This document shows, in pieces, positions 1-4,372 of a stretch of 5,264 nt of DNA. The translations under genes and the position numbers were made by a program. Position 1 is the stretch's first letter; every line of letters starts with the position of its first letter. The notes below the pieces were generated by a model. The model saw only the letters and a program-made list of their open reading frames with translations, was not told the origin of the DNA and searched no databases. The DNA is from Clostridia bacterium (GTDB taxonomy: Bacteria > Bacillota_A > Clostridia > Oscillospirales > Acutalibacteraceae). The stretch is from positions 1 to 5,264 of the forward strand of contig JAFYOA010000376.1 in the NCBI GenBank assembly GCA_017547865.1, written 5' to 3'.

Positions 1-1579
1 CGATCAGATCGATGAGATGCTGGACTATTTCGAACTGGACGCCCTGTTTTTCGATATGCCTTTCTGGCCCCACACCTGCTATTGCGAAAAGTGCAAGGCC
101 CGCTGGGCAAAGGAAGTTGGCGGCGAGATTCCACTGAAGACGGCGGCGGGCAGCCCGGCGTATCTGCTGCTCAACGACAAGAAGTACGAATGGATGGGCA
201 AGTGGATACAGGAGATCGCGGCGTATGTGAAGAGCCGCCGCCCCGACCTGCCGGTGGAATTCAATTTTGCCGGCGGCATTTCCTGGAATTCCTCCAACGG
301 CTGCGGTTTGGAAGTGAACAACGCCAGCGATTACACCGGCGGAGACCTGTACGGCAGCATCCTGCACCATTCGTTTACCTGCAAGTTCTACAAGAACGTC
401 ACCCGCAGCCAGCCGTTTGAGTATATGTTCTCCCGCTGTAAGCCGGCGCTGCGTTCGCATACGCTGACCAAAACGCTGGATGAAATGAAAACGGCGGTCT
501 CTTTGGTGGCGGCGCACCACGGCGCCACTCTGCTCATCGATGCCATTGACCCTGTGGGAACGATGGACCGGCGCATCTACGAGCGCATGGGCGAGGTCTT
601 CGGTTTTCAAAAGCCCTACGAGCCGTACTTCCGCGGTGAAATGGCGGAGGATGTGGGCATTTACTACGGCATAAAAAGCAAGTTTGACCCGACCAAGGAA
701 AACCGTACATCGGTCACCTGCGGCGTAAGCACGGCCCAAACGCTGGTGCGCCATCACATTCCCTTTGGCGTTACCGGAATTTGGCATGGGCTGGCACCGT
801 ATAAGGCGATCATCGCCCCGGTGCTTTCTGCCGCGGAGGAAGCCGACAACGCGCGGCTGTGCGCCTATGTAAAGGACGGCGGCGTTCTGTACCTCAGCGG
901 TGCGGGCAACGCAAAGCTGGTGGAAGAGCTGACCGGCGGCAAGGTGAACGGGAAGATCGAAAACAGCAACCTTTATATTGCGCCAAAAGAAGAATACCGG
1001 CCCTGTTTTGGTGATTTCAACGCCAAGTACCCGCTGCCCTGGGATGGCACGGTGCCGGTGCTGGAGAATGTGGCCGCAGAAGATGTGGCGGCGACCTTCA
1101 CGTTCCCGTACACCGGCCGCGGCGAGCTGGCCTTCGCCTCCATCCATTCCGATCCGCCCGGCAAACCGACGCAGATCCCCGCGGTGGTGGTGCGCAAATA
1201 CGGCAAGGGAACGGTCATCTGGTCGGCAGCGGCGCTGGAATGCGGCGAGACCGAAGAATACGGCGACGTGATGTGGAACCTGGTTTCCTCTGCCGCCGGG
1301 TTGTGTGCGCCGTCTTTCTGCAGCGATGCCCCGGAAAACGTGGAACTGACTCTGTTCGAGAGCGAAGGGGAAAAGCTGCTCAGTGCGCTGGTGCTCAGCG
1401 ATGCGGCAAGCTCTTACCCCGTCTCCGGGTTCACGGCCAAGGTAAAGTGCGCCGCGCCGCCCAAAGCGGTCACGCTGCTGCCGGAAGAAACGCCGGTGGA
1501 GTTTGATTTTGCCGATGGCTATGTGTGCTTTAAGACCCGCGAGCTGCATATTTTCGATATGTACCGGATCGAACTGTAA
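1..1579 (+). CDS. Glycosyl-hydrolase-like enzyme with amidotransferase-like C-terminal half (5' truncated)
   Basis: The reading frame is open from base 2 and stops at TAA 1577-1579. The codons before the first visible ATG (base 17) read D-Q-I-D-E and continue the protein naturally, so that ATG is internal and the true start is upstream. About 525 residues are visible. Numbering from that ATG, residues 1-205 look like the later part of a TIM barrel: an aspartate ends a strand in FFDMPFW (D13) and is followed by CYCEKC (C21, C23, C26), a pattern typical of hypothetical glycosyl hydrolases of the GHL6 type and relatives of GH29/GH42. Residues about 210-425 resemble the class I amidotransferase-like trimerisation domain of beta-galactosidases (IIAPVLSAAEEAD, then VKDGGVLYLSG, and later YGKGTVIWSAA). 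The last 90 residues look like a small beta domain. A role in cleaving or binding plant or host glycans is inferred; the substrate cannot be read from the sequence. A signal peptide cannot be judged. It is convergent with the transporter gene that follows. Confidence 0.8.
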   Translation, partial: DQIDEMLDYFELDALFFDMPFWPHTCYCEKCKARWAKEVGGEIPLKTAAGSPAYLLLNDKKYEWMGKWIQEIAAYVKSRRPDLPVEFNFAGGISWNSSNGCGLEVNNASDYTGGDLYGSILHHSFTCKFYKNVTRSQPFEYMFSRCKPALRSHTLTKTLDEMKTAVSLVAAHHGATLLIDAIDPVGTMDRRIYERMGEVFGFQKPYEPYFRGEMAEDVGIYYGIKSKFDPTKENRTSVTCGVSTAQTLVRHHIPFGVTGIWHGLAPYKAIIAPVLSAAEEADNARLCAYVKDGGVLYLSGAGNAKLVEELTGGKVNGKIENSNLYIAPKEEYRPCFGDFNAKYPLPWDGTVPVLENVAAEDVAATFTFPYTGRGELAFASIHSDPPGKPTQIPAVVVRKYGKGTVIWSAAALECGETEEYGDVMWNLVSSAAGLCAPSFCSDAPENVELTLFESEGEKLLSALVLSDAASSYPVSGFTAKVKCAAPPKAVTLLPEETPVEFDFADGYVCFKTRELHIFDMYRIEL

Positions 1580-1591
1580 AGCAAAATAAAA

Positions 1592-1632
1592 AGTCCTGCT
1601 GTTCTTTTTGTGAGCAGCAGGACTGATTTTTT
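1592..1632. terminator. Bidirectional intrinsic terminator between convergent genes
   Basis: AGTCCTGCTG (1592-1601) pairs perfectly with CAGCAGGACT (1615-1624). The stem can extend inward by three pairs (1602-1604 with 1612-1614, one of them G-T), leaving a 7-nt loop. On the + strand it is followed by a T run at 1627-1632, and on the - strand by a T-rich tract (complement of 1583-1591). It starts 13 bases after the stop of the glycosidase-like gene, and its T run touches the stop codon of the opposing transporter gene, so one hairpin can serve both. Confidence 0.88.
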
Positions 1633-2500
1633 ATGTGGTTTTGTTTTTGGCCGGCAGTTTCAGGTTGACCGCCAGCATGCCGATGAGGAAGACCACCGTT
1701 CCGCCGATGATCCAGGCGGTGACAGGTTCGCTGTAGAAAAGGATGCCCCACAACAGCGACAGAGGCACGGTAATGCTTTGAATGAGTTCCACCATAAACA
1801 AAGGAACGGTTTTGATGGCTTCGGCCACCAAAAGGAAGCACACGCCCGACACAAGGCCGAAGGCCACCAGCGCCAAAAAAGCCGGCAGCTGGAAACCGGT
1901 GTAAATTTCTCCGGTAGCGGGAATGGGCAGAGCGGTGATGACCGCCGCCACGGTAAACATGGAAAGATTCATATTGGCACTGTCCATGCGGTCGATCAGC
2001 AGCTTTTGTGCAAAGGTGAAGCCGGAAGCACCGATGCCGGAGAGAATGTACAAAACGGTAAACAGCAGATTTTCTCCGCCGAACGCGGAGAGGGGCTGCC
2101 CGTTCAAAGAAATGATGACAACGCCGGCACAACACAAAAAGACACCTGCAATTTTGCGGGGAGAGGCTTTTTCACTGAAAATGAAATAAGAAAGCGCCAG
2201 GGCAGCCACGCACTGCACCGGCCGCACCAAAATATTGCCAAAGGAAAAACCGTTTTCCAGGCAGTAGTTTTCGGTCATGTAGTTCAGGCATTTGCAGGCG
2301 GCGCCCAAAAATACCGGCCAGTAAAACCGCAGCTGTATTTTATTTTTGCGCAGGGTGAGGAACAGCACCAGAAATACCGCGCCCACAAAGAAACGCATAA
2401 ACGAGATGTAGGTGGAATTCACCATGACAGAAGCTGTTTTGACCAATGTGCCGCCAAAGCTGAAAACGACGGAGACAAAAAACAAATATATATATCCCAT
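1631..2500 (-). CDS. DMT-superfamily (EamA) membrane transporter, copy 1
   Basis: This 289-residue, very hydrophobic protein has about ten predicted membrane segments and the internal duplication of two EamA domains (roughly residues 1-133 and 140-281), the normal size for the drug/metabolite transporter family. Motif-like points are the FMRFFVGAVFL helix in the first half and the PLSLLWGILFYSEPVT segment near the end of the second, both typical of EamA repeats. The start is the ATG at 2498-2500 because GGAGGA (complement of 2508-2513) lies 7 bases before it; a TTG two codons upstream (2504-2506) is almost in contact with that site and is unlikely. The substrate is unknown; the family exports or imports metabolites, amino acids, nucleotide precursors or drugs. 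A promoter-like sequence lies just upstream, so it can be transcribed apart from the preceding csoR-transporter pair, although read-through is possible since no terminator is seen between them. The protein sequence is clearly different from the neighbouring EamA protein, so this is not a recent tandem duplication. Confidence 0.9.
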   Translation of the reverse strand: MGYIYLFFVSVVFSFGGTLVKTASVMVNSTYISFMRFFVGAVFLVLFLTLRKNKIQLRFYWPVFLGAACKCLNYMTENYCLENGFSFGNILVRPVQCVAALALSYFIFSEKASPRKIAGVFLCCAGVVIISLNGQPLSAFGGENLLFTVLYILSGIGASGFTFAQKLLIDRMDSANMNLSMFTVAAVITALPIPATGEIYTGFQLPAFLALVAFGLVSGVCFLLVAEAIKTVPLFMVELIQSITVPLSLLWGILFYSEPVTAWIIGGTVVFLIGMLAVNLKLPAKNKTT

Positions 2501-2524
2501 AAACAAATCCTCCGAAACGCATTT

Positions 2525-2553
2525 ATTGTAGCACGGATAGGGGGAAAGTTCAA
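2525..2553 (-). promoter_or_regulatory. Putative promoter of EamA transporter copy 1
   Basis: On the - strand, TTGAAC (complement of 2548-2553) is followed after exactly 17 bases by TACAAT (complement of 2525-2530). This is a good match to a housekeeping sigma promoter. Transcription would start near 2518, leaving a leader of about 18 nt with the GGAGGA ribosome site. The -35 box lies 4 bases beyond the stop codon of the upstream transporter gene. Confidence 0.6.
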
Positions 2554-2557
2554 GAGA

Positions 2558-3433
2558 TCAGCCGGTGGAATCCACGGTGGCAAGGTAGGTGCCCGCGGCC
2601 ATAATGGCAAGCGCCACCCAGTACGAAACAGAAGGCAGCTCCCAGAAGATCAGCATGGAAAGACCGGCACCCACAAAGGGTGCCACGGCGTAGTAGGTGC
2701 TGGTTTTGGCAGCGCCTAAATACCGCTGGGCGTAAATGTAAAAGTAAATGCTTAAACCGTAGGCAACAAAACCCAGCAGCAAGGCAGCAAGAACGGAAAG
2801 TGCCGCGGGCAGTTTTTCACCCATGCACAGAGCAATGCAAAGTGCCCCCAGACCGGAGCCAAACCCTTTGATGACCACGATTTCCAGTGGATTTTTGGAA
2901 GAAAGCATGCGGGTGCAGTTGTTCTCCATACCCCAGCATACGCAGGCCAGCAGCACAAATACCGAACCGAAGGAAAACGAAAAGCTGCTCATGTCCTCAA
3001 AAGATAAAATAATGCTGGAGACCACCACCAGCGCAATGGCAAGCCAAAGCCGTTTGGAAATGGCTTCTTTAAAGATCACCAGTGCGATCACGGAGGTGGC
3101 AACGATCTCAAAGTTGTTCAGCAAAGAAGCGTTGGCCGCGGTGGTCATAGTCAGTCCAAGCATCAGAAAGATGGGTGCGGCAATGTCCAGCACCACCATG
3201 CCCACGGTGTAGGGGAGTTCTCTGCGGGTAAGGGGGAGTTCTTTTTCTTTTTTGCCGGCAAGCTTTTGAACAGCTCCCACTAAAAACAATCCCGCACCCG
3301 CGCCGAGGTAGAGAAAGGCTGCCATCATGGTGGCGGGAATATCATGCAGCAGAAGTTTGGAAAACGGTGCGTTCAGTGCATACAGCACCGCCGCCAGAAA
3401 AGCAAAAAATACAGCTCGTTTTGTGCAGTTCAT
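2558..3433 (-). CDS. DMT-superfamily (EamA) membrane transporter, copy 2, coupled to csoR
   Basis: This 291-residue protein has about ten hydrophobic segments and two EamA repeats (roughly residues 5-140 and 150-287). Family-like stretches are ALNAPFSKLLL in helix 1, LNNFEIVATSVIALVIFKE in the first repeat and APFVGAGLSMLIFWE in the second. Two starts are possible. ATG 3443-3445 overlaps the csoR stop as ATGA but has no ribosome site before it. ATG 3431-3433, four codons later, has GAGG (complement of 3440-3443) 6 bases upstream, so I chose it; the alternative would give 295 residues. Either way the gene is translationally close-coupled to csoR and should share its mRNA. If CsoR responds to a metal, this transporter is expected to be made when that ion is in excess. 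That is inference: few EamA proteins have a proven metal substrate, and metabolite or chelator export is an alternative. It acts in the cytoplasmic membrane. Confidence 0.9.
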   Translation of the reverse strand: MNCTKRAVFFAFLAAVLYALNAPFSKLLLHDIPATMMAAFLYLGAGAGLFLVGAVQKLAGKKEKELPLTRRELPYTVGMVVLDIAAPIFLMLGLTMTTAANASLLNNFEIVATSVIALVIFKEAISKRLWLAIALVVVSSIILSFEDMSSFSFSFGSVFVLLACVCWGMENNCTRMLSSKNPLEIVVIKGFGSGLGALCIALCMGEKLPAALSVLAALLLGFVAYGLSIYFYIYAQRYLGAAKTSTYYAVAPFVGAGLSMLIFWELPSVSYWVALAIMAAGTYLATVDSTG

Positions 3434-3441
3434 AGGTGACC

Positions 3442-3711
3442 TCATTTCACAAATTTGTCAATGGCGTCGCACAGCTCGTCCATGGCTTTGCCGTCGGTGG
3501 TTGCCACGGCATCGGCCACGCAGTGCTGCAGGTGGTCTTTCAAAATGATCTTGCCCGTGTTGCGGATGGCGGATTCCACGGCGGCCAGTTGAGTCAGTAC
3601 CTCTGTACAGTCGCGGCCGTCTTCCACCATTTTTTTCACGGCTTCCAGGTGGCCGATGGCCCGGGAAAGACGATGAATGACGTTTTTGGTTTCGGTGTGT
3701 TTGTGTTCCAT
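3442..3711 (-). CDS. csoR: CsoR/RcnR-family metal-sensing transcriptional repressor
   Basis: This 89-residue all-helical protein is of standard length for the CsoR/RcnR/FrmR (DUF156) family, whose members are tetrameric repressors that leave DNA when they bind metal or, in some branches, react with sulfur species or formaldehyde. The ligand positions are visible: C35 in DCTEVL, H60 and C64 in KDHLQHC. This is the Cys-His-Cys trio of copper(I) sensors. A histidine at position 3 (MEHKH) matches the N-terminal ligand of RcnR-type nickel/cobalt sensors, so the metal is not certain. There is an extra cysteine, C81, in the last helix. The start ATG at 3709-3711 has GAGGAG (complement of 3719-3724) 7 bases upstream. 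A perfect G/C-tract palindrome abuts that ribosome site, suggesting autoregulation. It is the first gene of a pair with an EamA transporter; no copper ATPase or copper chaperone is in this window. Confidence 0.93.
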   Translation of the reverse strand: MEHKHTETKNVIHRLSRAIGHLEAVKKMVEDGRDCTEVLTQLAAVESAIRNTGKIILKDHLQHCVADAVATTDGKAMDELCDAIDKFVK

Positions 3712-3724
3712 GATTTCACTCCTC

Positions 3725-3743
3725 TATCCCCCCTGGGGGGATA
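3725..3743. promoter_or_regulatory. CsoR-type operator (perfect 19-bp palindrome)
   Basis: TATCCCCCCTGGGGGGATA is a perfect inverted repeat: nine bases, one central T, nine bases. Known operators of the CsoR/RcnR/CstR family are G-tract dyads of this kind flanked by A/T. It begins 5 bases downstream of the csoR -10 box, covers the expected transcription start, and ends directly at the Shine-Dalgarno sequence, so a bound repressor would block RNA polymerase. Confidence 0.85.
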
Positions 3744-3748
3744 TGTAC

Positions 3749-3777
3749 ATTATAGGAAAATGCGCCGCCAAAAGCAA
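3749..3777 (-). promoter_or_regulatory. csoR-transporter operon promoter
   Basis: On the - strand, TTGCTT (complement of 3772-3777) is separated by 17 bases from a perfect TATAAT (complement of 3749-3754). The predicted start near 3742 falls inside the palindromic operator. The promoter is strong enough to need a repressor, and its arrangement fits negative autoregulation. Confidence 0.75.
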
Positions 3778-3824
3778 CCCCCTGCCGGAAAAAAATAAGA
3801 AGAGGCTGGTCTTTTTGCCGCAAG

Positions 3825-3835
3825 TATGGTATACT
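3825..3835 (+). promoter_or_regulatory. Extended -10 promoter of the DUF896 gene
   Basis: TATGGTATACT contains a TG one base before TATACT (3830-3835), the extended -10 form. No convincing -35 box is found at the right distance (TGGTCT at 3807-3812 is the best at 17 bases), which is usual for this class. Transcription would start near 3842, about 23 bases before the start codon. It diverges from the csoR promoter and does not overlap the CsoR operator, so co-regulation is not indicated. Confidence 0.6.
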
Positions 3836-3864
3836 TTTTCATTATAGAAAGAGAGTGAACAGAA

Positions 3865-4071
3865 ATGGTAAAAGAAAAGATCGACCGTATCAACGAGCTG
3901 GCCCGCAAGGCAAAGGCAGAGGGCCTGACCGAGGAAGAAACCAAGGAGCGCCAGGCACTGCGCGCAGAATATATCGCCGAGTTCCGTGGCAGCCTGCGCA
4001 GCCAGCTGGATGGCATCTCCATTCAGCGGCCGGATGGCAGCGTGGAACCGCTGAAAAAGAAGAGCAATTGA
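3865..4071 (+). CDS. DUF896 / UPF0291 small cytoplasmic protein (YnzC-like)
   Basis: This 68-residue charged protein has no membrane segment or signal. Residues 3-48 read as two helices of the family: KIDRINELARKAKAEGL, then TEEE followed by ERQALRAEYIAEFRGSLRSQL. The end (SIQRPDGSVEPLKKK) matches the usual short tail with a P-D/E-G turn. This is the pattern of Bacillus YnzC and relatives, a two-helix hairpin family widespread in Firmicutes. The molecular function is not established; one Bacillus member sits next to an SOS-induced division inhibitor gene, but no such neighbour is present here. The start ATG has a weak ribosome site, GAGAG at 3851-3855, 9 bases upstream. It appears to be transcribed alone. 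Confidence 0.9.
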   Translation: MVKEKIDRINELARKAKAEGLTEEETKERQALRAEYIAEFRGSLRSQLDGISIQRPDGSVEPLKKKSN

Positions 4072-4075
4072 CCGT

Positions 4076-4092
4076 AAAGCCCTGCTTTTTTT
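4076..4092 (+). terminator. Weak candidate terminator after the DUF896 gene
   Basis: AAAGC (4076-4080) can pair with GCTTT (4084-4088) around a 3-base loop, within a T run to 4092. The stem is short and poor in G/C. A second A/T-rich dyad follows (TTTTGCC 4106-4112 with GGCGAAA 4120-4126, loop of seven T). Together they may end the short transcript, but neither is a classical strong terminator. Confidence 0.35.
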
Positions 4093-4144
4093 GAAAAAAC
4101 GGTACTTTTGCCTTTTTTTGGCGAAAATCCGCACTCTTTTCACC

Positions 4145-4174
4145 TTGTTGTTTGGGTGGAAGATATGGTATAAT
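4145..4174 (+). promoter_or_regulatory. Promoter of the CNNM/CorC gene and its leader RNA
   Basis: TATAAT (4169-4174) is preceded by TG at 4166-4167 with one base between, an extended -10. TTGTTG at 4145-4150 could act as a -35 at an 18-base spacing. The expected start near 4181 gives a 5' leader of about 190 nt before the ATG at 4373, long enough to carry regulatory structure. Confidence 0.75.
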
Positions 4175-4180
4175 ATCAAC

Positions 4181-4304
4181 AATCTATTGAAGAAAGCGAG
4201 TGCCGGGTAACCGTGGACGAAAACCCTGACCCTTACAGTAACAATTGCAAAAATGTAGAGTAGAGGCAGCCTCGAAGCGTCGTTTCGTTTCGGGTCTGTC
4301 TTTT
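4181..4304 (+). promoter_or_regulatory. Candidate riboswitch-like leader of the CNNM/CorC gene
   Basis: Directly seen: CGAGTGCC (4197-4204) can pair with GGCA (4265-4268) and CTCG (4271-4274), eight pairs with a 2-base bulge. This closes a 60-nt inner domain holding smaller possible hairpins: GGGT 4205-4208 with ACCC 4223-4226, or alternatively CGG-GTAA-CCG at 4204-4213; and TTACA 4233-4237 with TGTAG 4254-4258 (one G-T pair). The 3' strand of the closing helix is also the 5' arm of a terminator-like hairpin at 4262-4303, so the two structures exclude each other. Inference: stabilising the inner domain, for example by an ion, would prevent termination and turn the exporter gene on. No match to the consensus cores I know for M-box, yybP-ykoY (Mn), NiCo, ydaO or fluoride riboswitches was found by eye, so the class is unassigned and the function unproven. 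Confidence 0.5.
4262..4304 (+). terminator. Leader terminator (attenuator) upstream of the CNNM/CorC gene
   Basis: CTCGAAGCG (4271-4279) pairs with CGTTTCGGG (4286-4294) over nine positions, two of them G-T, around a 6-base loop. Beyond one C-T mismatch the stem continues as GGCAG (4265-4269) with CTGTC (4296-4300), and A-T and G-T pairs lead into the T run 4301-4304. The run is short (four T, then GTGCGTTTT), so it may be a partial terminator or a pause site. Its left arm overlaps the closing helix of the leader domain. Confidence 0.55.
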
Positions 4305-4311
4305 GTGCGTT

Positions 4312-4332
4312 TTAAGCCTTGTTAAAGCCTTG
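4312..4332 (+). repeat. Short tandem repeat in the leader
   Basis: TTAAGCCTTG (4312-4321) is followed directly by TTAAAGCCTTG (4322-4332), identical apart from one inserted A. It sits between the attenuator and the ribosome site. It may be chance or slippage; no function is evident. Confidence 0.35.
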
Positions 4333-4372
4333 CTTTTCTGCAAAAATATTTTTTATGGAGTGAATTTGTTTT

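Noticed and set aside
2504..2506. TTG start for EamA copy 1
   Set aside because: The GGAGGA ribosome site would be only one base away; ATG 2498-2500 has the normal 7-base spacing.
2536..2547. G-run (GATAGGGGGAAA) in the promoter spacer of EamA copy 1 as a second CsoR operator
   Set aside because: It has the G tract but no matching C tract, so it is not a dyad like 3725-3743. A half site at most.
1610..2719. Long + strand open frame of 369 codons
   Set aside because: It runs antisense through both EamA genes, is rich in His, Gln, Gly and Lys with no family pattern, and has no ribosome site. It is a shadow of the real - strand genes.
3724..4182. - strand open frame of 152 codons across the DUF896 gene
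   Set aside because: It covers the csoR promoter and operator, the DUF896 gene and its flanks in antisense, and its translation resembles no family.
4200..4229. Possible leader peptide starting at GTG (nine codons, then TGA)
   Set aside because: No convincing ribosome site precedes it, the codons show no run of one amino acid, and the stretch is better explained as part of the paired leader structure.
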